Shown: positions 23,856 through 33,967, numbered from the stretch's first letter. The stretch: DNA of 64,000 bases from Roseicyclus salinarum (GCF_029624655.1 NZ_JARRSA010000003.1:62001-126000); one strand, 5' to 3'. The notes: generated by a model not told the origin, from the sequence alone. Numbers and translations: made by a program.

Positions 23856-25160
23856 TCACCTGTTGGACATCGTCGAGGGCAGCCACAGCGCGATCTCGGG
23901 GAAGATCGTCAGGATCGCAGTCGCCAGCACGAGGAGCAGGAAGAAGGGCAGCGCGTAGCGCGCGACCGTGAAGATGTCCCGCCCGGTGATGGATTGCAGC
24001 ACGAAGAGGTTGAAGCCCACGGGCGGGGTGATCTGGCTCATCTCCACGACGAGCACGAGGAAGACGCCGAACCAGATCGGGTCGATCCCCGCCGCCAGCA
24101 CCATCGGCAGGATCACCGACACGGTCAGCACCACGATGGAGATGCCATCGAGGAAGAAGCCCAGCACGATGAAGAACACCAGGAGCGCGGCGAGCAGCGC
24201 GTACTGGTTCAGGCCCTGCTCGCCGATCCAAGCGGCGAGGCTGCGCGGGATGCCGGTATAGCCCATCGCCCCCGTCAGGAAGGCCGCGCCCGCGAGGATG
24301 AACGCGATCATGCAGGTCGTGATGACCGCGCCCTTCAGGCTGTCCCACGCGCCCTGCCGGTCGATCCCGCCCGAGAGGCCAGAGATCACCAGCGCGCCGA
24401 CGACGCCGACGACGGCGGCCTCGGTAGGCGAGGCGAGGCCCGCGTAGATCGAGCCGATGACGGCCACGATCAGCAGAAGCGTCGGCAGGAGCAGGGCCGC
24501 CGCGCGCAGCTTCTCGAGGAAGGGGACGGGCGGTTCGGGATCGGGCATCCGGTCGCGGTTGAGCCACGCCCAGAGCATCGTGTAGCCGCCGAACAGCGCC
24601 GCCAGCATCAGCCCCGGAAGGACGCCCGCAAGGAACAGGCGCGCGATCGACTGCTCGGTGGCCGCGCCGTAGACGATCAGGATGATCGACGGCGGGATGA
24701 GAAAGCCGAAGGTGCCCGATCCCGCCAGCGTGCCGATGGCCATGCGGTCGTCGTAGCCGCGCTTGCGCAGTTCCGGCAGCGACATGCGGCCCACGGTCGC
24801 CGTGGTCGCGGCCGAGGATCCCGAGACCGCCGCAAAAAGCGCGCAGCCCATGATGTTGACGTGCAGAAGCCCGCCGGGAAGCCGCCGCGTGAGGGGCGAG
24901 AGGCCCCGGAACATGTCCGAGGACAATCGCGACCGGAACAGGATCTCGCCCATCCAGATGAACATCGGCAGCGCCGTGAGGTCCCAGATGTTGAGCGAGG
25001 CCCAGGCCTTGGTCGCGAAGACCGCGCCGACGGGGGCGGGCGTGGCGAGCGTCATGCCCACGAGGCCCACGACGATCAGCGAGAAGCCGACCCACAGCCC
25101 CAGCGCGAGGCACAGGAACAGGACGGCGACGAGGATGAGGGAAAGCGTCAGAAGGTCCAT
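23856..25160 (-). CDS. TRAP transporter large permease (DctM type)
   Basis: 434 residues with about twelve membrane helices. DctM features include SGSSAATTATVGRMSLPELRKRGYD near residues 115-140, GSGTFGFLIPPSIILIVYG and VVEMSQITPPVGFNLFVLQ. It is the Na+-driven transport subunit of a tripartite TRAP importer. It starts 1 bp after the small permease stop and is followed by a MarR-type regulator. Length is normal (about 430). Together with DctP and DctQ it imports an organic acid, possibly the substrate of the divergent oxoprolinase/hydantoinase. Confidence 0.95.
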   Translation of the reverse strand: MDLLTLSLILVAVLFLCLALGLWVGFSLIVVGLVGMTLATPAPVGAVFATKAWASLNIWDLTALPMFIWMGEILFRSRLSSDMFRGLSPLTRRLPGGLLHVNIMGCALFAAVSGSSAATTATVGRMSLPELRKRGYDDRMAIGTLAGSGTFGFLIPPSIILIVYGAATEQSIARLFLAGVLPGLMLAALFGGYTMLWAWLNRDRMPDPEPPVPFLEKLRAAALLLPTLLLIVAVIGSIYAGLASPTEAAVVGVVGALVISGLSGGIDRQGAWDSLKGAVITTCMIAFILAGAAFLTGAMGYTGIPRSLAAWIGEQGLNQYALLAALLVFFIVLGFFLDGISIVVLTVSVILPMVLAAGIDPIWFGVFLVLVVEMSQITPPVGFNLFVLQSITGRDIFTVARYALPFFLLLVLATAILTIFPEIALWLPSTMSNR

Positions 25161-25161
25161 T

Positions 25162-25722
25162 TCAGTGCCCCGCGTCGTCGATGGATTTCGCGCCCTCGGC
25201 GGCGATGAAGGCGGGCGTGCGTCCTGCGAGCGCGGCCAGAAGCTCGTCCAGAAGCGCCACCGCGAAGATGCCGAGGCCGAGGGTCATCGCGCCCTGCGGG
25301 ATCCACAGCGGGATCGGGATCATTCCGAAGGAGACCGAGTCGAACTGCCAGCTGTCGAGGGCCTGCAGCCACGAATGCCACGTTGCGAAGCCCGCGAGCC
25401 CGAGCCCGGCGGCGAGCACGGCGACGGTGAGGGCCCTCGCGCCCGCGTCAGGCAGGGCCCGGGCGAGCATCGTCACCCGCACATGGCCCGCCGCGCGCAG
25501 CGTCGCTGGAAGCGCGAGGAACGCGGCCGCGACGAAGAGGAAGCCGCCGATCTCGGCGAGCGAGGGCACCTGAAGGCCCACCGTCTCCATCCCCGCCGCG
25601 AGGAGTGCGCGGTCGAGGATGCGCCCGGCGATCTGGATGAAGACGAGGGCCGCAATCGACACCAGCCCGCAGGCCGACGCGACGAGTGCCGAAGCATAGA
25701 TGAGGTCGAGCGCGCGTCGCAT
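25162..25722 (-). CDS. TRAP transporter small permease (DctQ type)
   Basis: 186 residues with four predicted helices, as in DctQ proteins. The family-type segment is ALPATLRAAGHVRVTMLARALP (shown in part), and the C-terminal half has FGMIPIPLWIPQGAMTLGL, the usual DctQ signature. It pairs with the large permease whose start follows 1 bp on. A Rho-independent-type terminator lies between it and dctP upstream, so the permease genes probably get less transcript than the binding protein. Confidence 0.92.
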   Translation of the reverse strand: MRRALDLIYASALVASACGLVSIAALVFIQIAGRILDRALLAAGMETVGLQVPSLAEIGGFLFVAAAFLALPATLRAAGHVRVTMLARALPDAGARALTVAVLAAGLGLAGFATWHSWLQALDSWQFDSVSFGMIPIPLWIPQGAMTLGLGIFAVALLDELLAALAGRTPAFIAAEGAKSIDDAGH

Positions 25723-25761
25723 GAGGCGGCCTCCGGAATTGAGATGCGTGTGCGGATGGAG

Positions 25762-25791
25762 AAAGGGCCGGGCGATCTGCTCGCCCGGCCC
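25762..25791 (-). terminator. Terminator between dctP and dctQ
   Basis: The perfect 11-bp stem GGGCCGGGCGA/TCGCCCGGCCC (25765-25791) has a 5-base loop and is followed in the minus direction by TTTCTCC. It lies 11 bp after the dctP stop, inside the operon, and should let only part of the transcripts continue into the permease genes. Confidence 0.85.
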
Positions 25792-25801
25792 CGAGGAACG
25801 A

Positions 25802-26782
25802 TCAGCGTGCGGCCTGATAGGCCTCGACGATCGCGGCGCCCGCGTCGCCGGCGCGCTCCAGCCATTCGCTGGTCATGGTCTCGCCTGCCGCGGCCAGCGC
25901 CGCGGCCAGTTCGGGCGAGGGCTGGGTCACGGTCATGCCGTTCTCTTCCAGCGTCGCGATCTGCGTCGCGGTCTCGGCCTCCGACATCGCCCAGCCGCGC
26001 GCCTCGGCCTCCATGGCGGCCTCCATCAGCGCGGTCTGCTGATCCTCGGGCAGCGCATTGAACGCGTCGGTGTTCACGAAGACGACGTTCTTGGGAAGCC
26101 ACGCGTTCACGTCGACATAGACGTTGGTGAAGTCCCATGCCTGCGACGAGACGCCGGTGGAGGGCGAGGTCATCATCGCCGAGACGCGGCCCGTGGCGAA
26201 GGCGGTGGGGATGTCGCCGGCCTCGACCTGCGTCGGCGTCATGTCGAGAAGGTCGGCAAGGCGCTCGGTCGCGGTGTTGTAGGCGCGGAAGCTGACGCCG
26301 GCCAGCTGGGCCGGGTCGGTGACCTCCTCGGTCAGGTAGAGCGACTGGCCCGGCCACGGCACGGCATAGAGAAGGGTCAGGCCCTGCTCGGCCAGAAGCT
26401 CTTCGACGGCGGGCCGGGAGGCGCCCCAGAGCGCCTGCGCGTCGGGATAGCTGTCGGCGAGGAAGGGGATGGAATCGGCCTCGAAGACCGGGTTCTCGTT
26501 GGCGAGGCGCGACAGGAGGATCTCGCCGATGGGCGCGAGGCCGCGGCGCACGGCGTCCTTGATCTCGGGGTGGCCGAAGAGCGAGCCGGCGGAGTGCACC
26601 GTGATGTCGAGCGCCCCGTCCGTGCCTTCGCGCACGTCGTCGGCGAATTCCATGATGTTCTGCGTGTGGAACACCGCGTCGCCATAGGGCGTCGGCATGT
26701 CCCACGCGGTCTGGGCCGCCGCCGGAAGGGCGAGGGCGAGGGCCGTGGTGGCAAGGGCTGCGCTGCGAAGCGTCAGGGTCAT
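25802..26782 (-). CDS. TRAP transporter substrate-binding protein (DctP type)
   Basis: 326 residues with a signal peptide (about 1-23, ALALPAAAQ). The mature DctP fold has the conserved Arg that binds a carboxylate within LAGVSFRAYNTATERLADL. Family features also include EADSIPFLADSYPDAQALW and PKNVVFVNTDAFNALPED. It delivers a carboxylic acid to the TRAP permeases. It is first in the minus-strand operon, divergent from the oxoprolinase gene with about 200 bp between starts. The shared region suggests that import and ring opening of the same compound are co-regulated. Confidence 0.93.
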   Translation of the reverse strand: MTLTLRSAALATTALALALPAAAQTAWDMPTPYGDAVFHTQNIMEFADDVREGTDGALDITVHSAGSLFGHPEIKDAVRRGLAPIGEILLSRLANENPVFEADSIPFLADSYPDAQALWGASRPAVEELLAEQGLTLLYAVPWPGQSLYLTEEVTDPAQLAGVSFRAYNTATERLADLLDMTPTQVEAGDIPTAFATGRVSAMMTSPSTGVSSQAWDFTNVYVDVNAWLPKNVVFVNTDAFNALPEDQQTALMEAAMEAEARGWAMSEAETATQIATLEENGMTVTQPSPELAAALAAAGETMTSEWLERAGDAGAAIVEAYQAAR

Positions 26783-26890
26783 GTCTGGTATCTCCCGTGT
26801 TGGGTGGCCTGACCGTCGCGGCCGGGCCGGAGGGGCTGTCCGGGCTCTTGATTGACCCGGCGTAAATGAAGCTTGACCCTACACCTACAA

Positions 26891-26902
26891 TTTGTCAACA
26901 AA
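26891..26902. promoter_or_regulatory. Palindrome in the divergent dctP/oxoprolinase promoter region
   Basis: TTTGTCAACAAA, a 5-2-5 inverted repeat in the AT-rich middle (about 26860-26925) of the 26783-26985 intergenic region, beside the repeated CCTAC. A TTGACA-like -35 element for the minus operon overlaps it. It is a candidate operator for the MarR-type regulator of the operon or for another HTH protein. Confidence 0.4.
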
Positions 26903-26985
26903 ATGTGATTGATTGGTGAAGGCGGGCGCATGGCGCTCTTTCGCACTGCCCGGAAAATGGGCGGCGAGCCACAGGGGAGGCCGGA

Positions 26986-29900
26986 ATGGCAGACGCGAAC
27001 GCGGCGCAGCGATGGGATTTCTGGATCGACCGTGGCGGCACCTTCACCGACGTCGTGGGCCGCGCCCCCGGCGGCGAGATGCGCCCGCTCAAGCTTCTGT
27101 CCGAGAACCCCGAGGCCTACGAGGACGCCGCCATCGAGGGCATCCGCAGGCTTCTGGGCGGCGAGATAGATCCCGCGCTGATCGGCACGGTCAAGATGGG
27201 CACCACGGTCGCGACCAACGCGCTTCTGGAGCGCAAGGGCGACCGGACGCTGCTCGTCATCACAAAGGGGTTCCGCGACGCGCTGCGCATCGCCTACCAG
27301 GCCCGGCCCGACATCTTCGCCAAGGAGATCGTCCTGCCCGAGCAGCTCTATGATCGCGTCATCGAGGTCGACGAGCGCCTGCGCGCCGACGGCACCGTGG
27401 AACGCGCGCCAGATCCCGAAGCGGTGCGCGGCGCGCTGGAGCGGGCGAAGGCCGACGGCATCGACGCGGTCGCCATCGTCCTGATGCATGCATGGAAGAA
27501 CCCCGCGCACGAGACGGCGCTTGCCGGCCTCGTCCGGTCGATGGGTTTCTCGCAGGTCTCGGTCAGCCACGAGGTCAGCCCGCTGGTCAAGCTGGTGGGG
27601 CGCGGCGACACGACGGTGGTGGACGCCTACCTGTCCCCGATCCTCGGCCGCTACGTCGCCCGCGTCGCGGACGCGCTGGGCGCGACGCCGGCGGGCGAGG
27701 CGGGGCCGACGCTTCAGTTCATGATGTCATCGGGCGGCATGACCGCGGCCGAGAAGTTCCAGGGGAAGGACGCGATCCTGTCGGGCCCGGCCGGCGGCGT
27801 CGTCGGCATGGTCGAGACGGCCTCGGACGCGGGCTTCGCCAAGGTCATCGGCTTCGACATGGGCGGCACCTCGACGGATGTCGCGCACTACGCGGGCGAT
27901 TACGAGCGCGCCTTCGACACCGAGGTGGCGGGCGTGCGCATTCGCGCGCCGATGATGCGCATCCACACGGTCGCGGCGGGCGGCGGCTCGATCCTGCACG
28001 CCGATCCGGGCCGCTTCCGCGCCGGCCCCGACAGCGCGGGCGCCAATCCTGGCCCCGCCTGCTACCGCCGGGGCGGTCCCCTGACGGTGACGGACGCGAA
28101 CGTCATGCTGGGCAAGCTGCGCCCCGAGTTCTTCCCCCGCGTCTTCGGCCCCGGGCAGGACGAGGCGCTGGACGACGCGGTGGTGCGCGCGAAATTCGCC
28201 GAGATCGCCGATGCGGAAGGCAAGTCGCCCGAGGAGGTCGCCGAGGGTTTCCTGACCATCGCCGTCGAGAACATGGCCAACGCGATCAAGAAGATCTCCG
28301 TCCAGCGCGGCTATGACGTCACGAAGTATCTGCTGAACGCGTTCGGCGGCGCGGCCGGGCAGCACGCCTGCCTGGTGGCCGACGCGCTGGGCATGGAGGC
28401 GGTGCTGATCCATCCGCTTTCGGGGCTCTTGTCGGCCTACGGCATCGGGCGGGCGACCGTCTCCGCCAGCCGCCAGCAGGCGCTGGTGCGCGAGCTTGGG
28501 CCCGACAGCGTCGAGGCGGTGAACCGCCTGACCGCCGACCTCGAAAGGGCCGTCTCCGCCGAGCTGGCCGAGCAGGGCGTGGACGTCGGCGCGGCCTCGG
28601 CCGTCTCGCGCCTGCACCTGCGATATGCGGGAACCGACACCGCGCTGCCGGTGACGTGGGATGGCGATCCGAAGGCCGCCCGAGCCGCCTTCGAGGCCGC
28701 GCACAAGGCGCAGTTCGGCTTCGTGAGCGAGGACAAGCCCGTGACCGTGGAGGCCGTGGAGGTCGAGATGACCGAGGCCGCCCGCGAGGCCGGCGCGGCC
28801 CGGACGGCCGAGGCCGTGGCGCGCGACGCGTCCTCGGACCGGACGGTTCCGATCTTCTCGGGCGGGGCCCATGTGGAGGCCGCGGTCTTCACCCGCGAGG
28901 GGCTTTCGGCCGGCGATAGGGTCAAGGGCCCCGCGCTGATCATCGAGCCGAACCAGACTGTCGTGATCGAGCCCGGCTGGACCGCCGAGCTGACGGCGCG
29001 CGACGACATCCTCATGCGCCGCCACGAGAGGATGGCCCGCACCTCGGCCGCAGGCACGACCGAGGCCGACCCGATCCTCCTTGAGGTGTTCAACAACCTC
29101 TTCATGAACATCGCCGAGCAGATGGGCGTGGCGCTTCAGAACACCGCGCATTCCGTCAACATCAAGGAACGGCTCGACTTCTCCTGCGCCGTGTTCGACC
29201 GCGACGGCGCGCTGGTCGCGAACGCGCCGCACATGCCAGTGCACCTCGGCTCGATGGATCGCAGCGTGGAGACGGTGATCCGCCTCAACGCGGGCCACAT
29301 CCGGCCCGGCGACGTCTTCGCGCTGAACGCGCCCTACAACGGCGGAACGCACCTGCCCGACATCACCGTGGTCTCGCCCGTCTTCGACGACGATGGCGCC
29401 GAGATCCTGTTCTGGGTCGCCTCGCGCGGGCATCACGCCGATGTCGGCGGCACGGCGCCGGGATCGATGACGCCGCTGGCGAAGACCGTGGACGAGGAGG
29501 GGGTCCTGTTCGACAACTTCGTCCTCGTGGAGCGCGGCAGCTTCCGCGAGGACGCGCTGCGCACCCTCTTGACCGACCATCCCTATCCGGCGCGCAATCC
29601 CGACCAGAACATCGCCGACCTCAAGGCGCAGATCGCCGCCAACGAGCGCGGCGCGGCCGAGCTGAAGCGCATGGTGGCCGAGTTCGGCCTCGACACCGTG
29701 CGCGCCTACATGGGCCATGTGCAGGACAACGCCGCCGAGGAGGTGCGCAGGCTTCTTGGGCGGCTCGAGGATTGCGACTACCAATATCCGACCGACACGG
29801 GCCAGGTGATCCGCGTGAAGATCACCGTGGACCGCGACGCGCGCGAGGCGACGGTGGATTTCACCGGCACGTCCGAGGCCACCGACAACAACTTCAACGC

Positions 29901-30609
29901 GCCCGAGCCGGTGACACGGGCCGCCGTCCTCTACTGTTTCCGCGTCATGGTCGAAGCGCCGATCCCGATGAACGCAGGCTGCCTGCGCCCCATCCGCATC
30001 GTCATCCCCGAGGGCTCCATGCTGAAGCCGGCATATCCGCGCGCCGTGGTGGCGGGCAACGTCGAGACCTCGCAGCATGTCACCAACTGCATCTTCGGCG
30101 CGCTGGGGGCCATCGCCAACAGCCAGGGCACGATGAACAACCTGACCTTCGGCAACGACACCTACCAGTACTACGAGACGATCTGCTCGGGCTCGCCCGC
30201 AGGCGTGATGAATTCGGGGCGCGGGTTCGGGGGCACCTCGGGCGTCCACGTCCACATGACGAATTCGCGCCTGACCGATCCCGAGGTGCTCGAGATGCGC
30301 TTTCCGGTGCTCTTGGAGCATTTCGGCCTGCGCGAGGGGTCGGGCGGCAAGGGCGCCTTCCCCGCGGGCGACGGGACCGAGCGGCGCATCCGCTTCCTCG
30401 AGCGCATGGACTGCGCGATCCTGTCCTCGCACCGCGCCGCTCCGCCCAACGGCATCGCGGGCGGCGGTCCGGGCGAGGTCGGGCGCACCGAGGTCGGGCG
30501 CGCCGATGGCCGTGTCGAGGTCTTGAACGCCTGCGACCAGACGGTGCTGGACGCGGGCGAGACGATCACGGTGATCACGCCGACCGCGGGCGGCTACGGA
30601 AAGACCTAG
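26986..30609 (+). CDS. Fused 5-oxoprolinase / hydantoinase (HyuA-HyuB type)
   Basis: 1207 residues in one chain. The N-terminal hydantoinase/oxoprolinase A half (about 1-690) has [15 protein letters not shown] and the ATP-binding [14 protein letters not shown] and [10 protein letters not shown]. The B half (about 700-1207) starts [20 protein letters not shown] and has [25 protein letters not shown] and [11 protein letters not shown]. The fused order is as in eukaryotic-type 5-oxoprolinase, which opens 5-oxoproline to glutamate using ATP. Bacterial members can also act on hydantoins or related lactams, so the substrate is not certain. The AGGGGAGG site fits the ATG. It is divergent from a TRAP importer that could supply the substrate. 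Length is close to family norm. Confidence 0.93.
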   Translation: MADANAAQRWDFWIDRGGTFTDVVGRAPGGEMRPLKLLSENPEAYEDAAIEGIRRLLGGEIDPALIGTVKMGTTVATNALLERKGDRTLLVITKGFRDALRIAYQARPDIFAKEIVLPEQLYDRVIEVDERLRADGTVERAPDPEAVRGALERAKADGIDAVAIVLMHAWKNPAHETALAGLVRSMGFSQVSVSHEVSPLVKLVGRGDTTVVDAYLSPILGRYVARVADALGATPAGEAGPTLQFMMSSGGMTAAEKFQGKDAILSGPAGGVVGMVETASDAGFAKVIGFDMGGTSTDVAHYAGDYERAFDTEVAGVRIRAPMMRIHTVAAGGGSILHADPGRFRAGPDSAGANPGPACYRRGGPLTVTDANVMLGKLRPEFFPRVFGPGQDEALDDAVVRAKFAEIADAEGKSPEEVAEGFLTIAVENMANAIKKISVQRGYDVTKYLLNAFGGAAGQHACLVADALGMEAVLIHPLSGLLSAYGIGRATVSASRQQALVRELGPDSVEAVNRLTADLERAVSAELAEQGVDVGAASAVSRLHLRYAGTDTALPVTWDGDPKAARAAFEAAHKAQFGFVSEDKPVTVEAVEVEMTEAAREAGAARTAEAVARDASSDRTVPIFSGGAHVEAAVFTREGLSAGDRVKGPALIIEPNQTVVIEPGWTAELTARDDILMRRHERMARTSAAGTTEADPILLEVFNNLFMNIAEQMGVALQNTAHSVNIKERLDFSCAVFDRDGALVANAPHMPVHLGSMDRSVETVIRLNAGHIRPGDVFALNAPYNGGTHLPDITVVSPVFDDDGAEILFWVASRGHHADVGGTAPGSMTPLAKTVDEEGVLFDNFVLVERGSFREDALRTLLTDHPYPARNPDQNIADLKAQIAANERGAAELKRMVAEFGLDTVRAYMGHVQDNAAEEVRRLLGRLEDCDYQYPTDTGQVIRVKITVDRDAREATVDFTGTSEATDNNFNAPEPVTRAAVLYCFRVMVEAPIPMNAGCLRPIRIVIPEGSMLKPAYPRAVVAGNVETSQHVTNCIFGALGAIANSQGTMNNLTFGNDTYQYYETICSGSPAGVMNSGRGFGGTSGVHVHMTNSRLTDPEVLEMRFPVLLEHFGLREGSGGKGAFPAGDGTERRIRFLERMDCAILSSHRAAPPNGIAGGGPGEVGRTEVGRADGRVEVLNACDQTVLDAGETITVITPTAGGYGKT

Positions 30610-30611
30610 GG

Positions 30612-30650
30612 GGCCCGCGCCCCCGGACGTCAGGCCGGGGGGGCGCGGCC
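30612..30650. terminator. GC-rich hairpin between convergent genes
   Basis: The arms GGCCCGCGCCCCCGG and CCGGGGGGGCGCGGCC (near-complementary) have an 8-base loop and lie between the stop of the oxoprolinase gene and the stop of the FAH-family gene. Neither side has a T tract. It probably serves both strands. Confidence 0.5.
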
Positions 30651-30656
30651 GCCGGG

Positions 30657-31502
30657 TCAGCCCTCTTCGGCGATCACGCCGTTGCGCAGCGTGCCGACGC
30701 CGGTGATCTCGACCTCGACCGTCATGCCGGGCTCGAGGAACAGCTGCGGCTTGCGGTGCGCGCCGACGCCGCCGGGGGTGCCGGTGGCGATCACGTCGCC
30801 GGGCTTCAGCGTCGTGACGGTCGAGGCGTAGGCGATCAGCTCGGGGATGCCGATCGCCATGTCGCTGATCGGCGTCTCCTGCTCGACATTGCCGTTGACG
30901 CGGGTCCGCATCGTCTGGCCGAGGATGTCGCCGACCTCGTCAGGCGTCACCATCCACGGTCCGAAAGACCCCGATTTCTCGAAGTTCTTGCCGGGCCAGA
31001 ACTGCGTCGTGTGGTTCTGGTAATCGCGGATCGAGCCGTCGTTGAAGCAGGAATAGCCCGCGATGTGATCCCAGGCGTCGGCCTCGGCGATGTGGCGGCC
31101 GGGCTTGCCGATGATGATCGCAAGCTCGCCCTCGTAGTCGTGCTTGGGGCTCGCCGAAGGGCGCACGATCGCCTCGCCGTGACCCACGAGCGAGTCCGGG
31201 TAGCGCGTGAAGATCGTGGGCTTCTCGGGCTTCGCGCGCCCCGTCTCGAGGATGTGCGGCAGGTAGTTCAACCCGATGCACAGGATCTTCTCCGGTGTCG
31301 TTACCGGCGGCAGGAGCGTCACGTCGGCCAGGGGCAACGCCTCGCCCAGCCCCTCCAGCTCGCCGATGGCGTCCGCCGCGATCACCTCGACGAGGTCGCG
31401 GTAGCGCGACCCCAGCGCCGCCGCCGCGTCCAGGACGTGCGTGCCGTCCGTCGTTCCGTAGCCCGCGCTTCCGTCGGGGCGCGTGAAAGATACCAGCCGC
31501 AT
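30657..31502 (-). CDS. Fumarylacetoacetate hydrolase family protein
   Basis: 281 residues. The GAGGAGACGAG site precedes the ATG of MRLVSFTRPDG. The FAH domain (about 75-278) has CIGLNYLPHILETG, the metal site Glu pair in DYEGELAIIIGK and Asp further on (SCFNDGSIRDYQ), and TGTPGGVG. FAH-family enzymes are Mg2+/Mn2+ hydrolases, isomerases or decarboxylases of 2-oxo acids in catabolic routes. Convergent to the oxoprolinase gene, so linkage in one pathway is possible but not shown. The exact reaction cannot be told from sequence. Confidence 0.9.
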   Translation of the reverse strand: MRLVSFTRPDGSAGYGTTDGTHVLDAAAALGSRYRDLVEVIAADAIGELEGLGEALPLADVTLLPPVTTPEKILCIGLNYLPHILETGRAKPEKPTIFTRYPDSLVGHGEAIVRPSASPKHDYEGELAIIIGKPGRHIAEADAWDHIAGYSCFNDGSIRDYQNHTTQFWPGKNFEKSGSFGPWMVTPDEVGDILGQTMRTRVNGNVEQETPISDMAIGIPELIAYASTVTTLKPGDVIATGTPGGVGAHRKPQLFLEPGMTVEVEITGVGTLRNGVIAEEG

Positions 31503-31680
31503 CTCGTCTCCTCGTCTAGCGGTGTCCCGGCTCATGTCTCACCCCAGCCGGCGGCGGATTGCAATGCGTCTCTCGCGCCGGGGGCGACGCCACCCGGACA
31601 CAGGAGCTGTGCGCCGATGGACAGGACAAACGCCGCCCGGCACGTTATGTTCGCCGCCAGAGGTTCGGGGAGGTGCAGAC

Positions 31681-32277
31681 ATGCCACAGAACGACATCCG
31701 CAAGATCCAGACCCAGGGTGTGCATCACATCACCCTGATCGGCGCGGACCGCCAGACGTCCATCGACTTCTGGGAGGGCGTGCTGGGCATGCCCTTCATC
31801 TTCGACCAGCCCAATCTCGACGACCCCGGTCAAGGGCATCTCTACTTCGATCCGGGCGATGGCCGGTTGATCACGATCTTCACCGACGAGGAGCGCAAAC
31901 CCGACGCCACCGCGGTTCCCGAGGCCACGGGATCGCTGCACCACCTCGCCCTGAACGTCAGCCAGGCGACGTTCTGGCAGATCGCCGAGCGGCTGGACGC
32001 GAGGGGCGTGGCGCATTCCGGGCCGAAGGACCGCGGCTTCATGGATTCGATCTATTTCCGCGACCCGCTCGGCCTCAGGATCGAGCTTGCCTCCTACCGG
32101 TTCGAGCCGCCCGAGGGCTGCCGCCATGCAGACGTCATGATCGAGGCGCATCGCATCCGTGTCGCGCGCGGCGACCACCACATCGACAAGGTGCACCTCG
32201 CCGACGCGATCGAGGCCCTGGTGGAACGCCGCCAGCAATCGCTTTCCCCCGACCGGACTGCGCGCAACCCCTACTGA
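31681..32277 (+). CDS. VOC (glyoxalase/dioxygenase-like) superfamily protein
   Basis: 198 residues with a GGGAGGTG site. Two beta-alpha-beta-beta-beta modules (about 10-75 and 80-145) have metal-ligand positions His16 in GVHHITLIG, His in LHHLALNVS and Glu in GLRIELASYRF. The C-terminal 50 residues are charged and helical. The fold binds a divalent metal and covers glyoxalase I, extradiol dioxygenases and resistance proteins. This one looks like the group annotated ring-cleaving or glyoxalase-like, but no substrate can be named. Alone on the plus strand, divergent from the FAH-family gene. Confidence 0.88.
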   Translation: MPQNDIRKIQTQGVHHITLIGADRQTSIDFWEGVLGMPFIFDQPNLDDPGQGHLYFDPGDGRLITIFTDEERKPDATAVPEATGSLHHLALNVSQATFWQIAERLDARGVAHSGPKDRGFMDSIYFRDPLGLRIELASYRFEPPEGCRHADVMIEAHRIRVARGDHHIDKVHLADAIEALVERRQQSLSPDRTARNPY

Positions 32278-32317
32278 GGCGCGCACCGGGCGGGACCGTT
32301 CCGCCGCCGCTTGCCGG

Positions 32318-33967
32318 TCAGGCCGCCGCCTCGGCGGGCTTCCTGCAGCAGCAGGACGCGCGAATCGGCACGGTCGCGCGCGCCGTCGCCTGCTCGAGTT
32401 GCCGCGCGATGTGGTGCGCCTCGGTGCGTTCGCCGCGACGCACGAGGCATTCGTGCAGCCCGTGCAGGCTCCAGACGTTGCGCGGGTGCTGGCAGGGCCG
32501 GGCGAGCGTTTCGTCCAGACCCAGATCGGCCCGGTAGACGGCCTCGGCCTCGTCGTGGTGTCCGGCCTCCATCAGAAGCGCGCCGAGCGCGTGGCGCGCG
32601 GGCTGCATCCAGCCCCACGGTTCGTCGTAGAGCAGGTCGTCGTCCAGCGCGACCGAGCGGCGCAGGTGGTCGAGGCCTTCCTCGATCCGTCCCGCCTTGA
32701 ACGCGATCTCGCCGTCCATCATCGCCTCGCCGACGGCGAGCACGTCGATGGCGGTGTTGTTGAACACCATCCAGTCCTCAGGCAGCGCGGCGCGCGCGGC
32801 GACGGACTTCTCCCGCTCCGGCAGCGCCTCGTCGTGACGGCCGAGGTTCGCCAGCGCCACGGCGCGCGCCTGGTGCATCGCGCAGGTCGTGTAGCGGTAG
32901 AGGCCGGGATCGGCGGGCATCGGCAGGTCGAGGATCTCCCGCCACATGCCGAAGCGGATCATGACGTGCACCTTCTTGCCGTGGAAGCTTTCGAACAGCT
33001 CGGGCATGTAGGCCGTCACGTCGTCGGGCAGCATCTCGATCAGCCGGTCCGAAGCCGCCAGCGCCGCCTCGGGCTGGCCAAGAAACATCGCGCCGTAGGC
33101 TTCGAAATGCACGTTGTGGATGCGGTAGACGGTGTAGAAGTTCTTCGCCCCCTTCAGCGCCTCGTACTTGCGGTCGATCCGGGCGGCCTTGCGGTTGCGC
33201 GAGACGACGTTGTGGTAGTCGCCGCACAGCACGTCGATATGCGTGGCCATGTGCACGAGGTGCCCGCTGTCGGGCACCAGGTCCGTCAGGCGGTCGCCGT
33301 GCAGAAGCGCCTTCTCGGGGGTCGGCGACATCTCCATGAGGTGGATGTACATGTGCAGCAGGCCCGGATGGTCCCACGCGGCCGGGAAGGTGTCGAACGC
33401 GCGCTCCAGCGCCGCCTGCGCCTCGAGCGTCGAGGCGCCTTCCGCCGGACCGTCGGTCCTGAGATCCCACAGAAGCCATGGCGTCCGGTTCATCAGGGCC
33501 TCGGCGAAGATGGCGATGACGTCCAGATCGTCGGGATGCGCCGCGTAGACCTTGCGCATCCCGTCGCAGAAGGCGTCGTTCCACGGAGCGTAATCCTCGA
33601 TCTCGGGGTCGGTCGGGTAGCGCGCCGCGAGGGCCTCGATCAGGTCGTTCTCGACCGGGGACAGACTGCCCTTCAGGGCCCGCGCGGCGTCGAGCGTGCG
33701 ATGCGCGCGGGCCAGCGTTTCGACGCGCTCCTCCGGCGCGAAGAACTCCCACGGCCTGTTGTAGTTGGGGCCGATCGCGTAGGCGAGGCCCCAGCACGCG
33801 GCGCCGCAGCCGGGGTCGGCCTCCAGCGCCTCGGCGAAGGCCTCGGCCGCCGCCTCGTGATTGTAGCCGTAAAGCCAGACGAGCCCCCGGTCGAACGCCG
33901 CCTGGGCGATGTCGGAAGATGTCGTGACGGGGCGCGCGTGGCGCCCGAGATCGAATGTGCTGTCCAT
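32318..33967 (-). CDS. Tetratricopeptide-repeat protein with C-terminal Cys triplet
   Basis: 549 residues from ATG 33967. It has several TPR-like helical pairs across the whole length, for example WGLAYAIGPNYNRPWEF near the start, an HPGLLHMYIHLMEMSPTPEKAL block in the middle and EGLDHLRRSVALDDDLLYDEP near 440. The last 15 residues contain CCC (RASCCCRKP). It matches a group of bacterial TPR proteins of unknown role. No signal peptide is evident, so cytoplasmic. The middle His-rich stretch (HLVHMATHID, YHNVVSRN) could bind a metal, which is inference. It has no strong ribosome site. Confidence 0.75.
   Translation of the reverse strand: MDSTFDLGRHARPVTTSSDIAQAAFDRGLVWLYGYNHEAAAEAFAEALEADPGCGAACWGLAYAIGPNYNRPWEFFAPEERVETLARAHRTLDAARALKGSLSPVENDLIEALAARYPTDPEIEDYAPWNDAFCDGMRKVYAAHPDDLDVIAIFAEALMNRTPWLLWDLRTDGPAEGASTLEAQAALERAFDTFPAAWDHPGLLHMYIHLMEMSPTPEKALLHGDRLTDLVPDSGHLVHMATHIDVLCGDYHNVVSRNRKAARIDRKYEALKGAKNFYTVYRIHNVHFEAYGAMFLGQPEAALAASDRLIEMLPDDVTAYMPELFESFHGKKVHVMIRFGMWREILDLPMPADPGLYRYTTCAMHQARAVALANLGRHDEALPEREKSVAARAALPEDWMVFNNTAIDVLAVGEAMMDGEIAFKAGRIEEGLDHLRRSVALDDDLLYDEPWGWMQPARHALGALLMEAGHHDEAEAVYRADLGLDETLARPCQHPRNVWSLHGLHECLVRRGERTEAHHIARQLEQATARATVPIRASCCCRKPAEAAA

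Noticed and set aside
27727-30432. 900-codon open frame opposite the oxoprolinase gene
   Set aside because: Antisense shadow of a well-supported enzyme; codon pattern follows the other strand.
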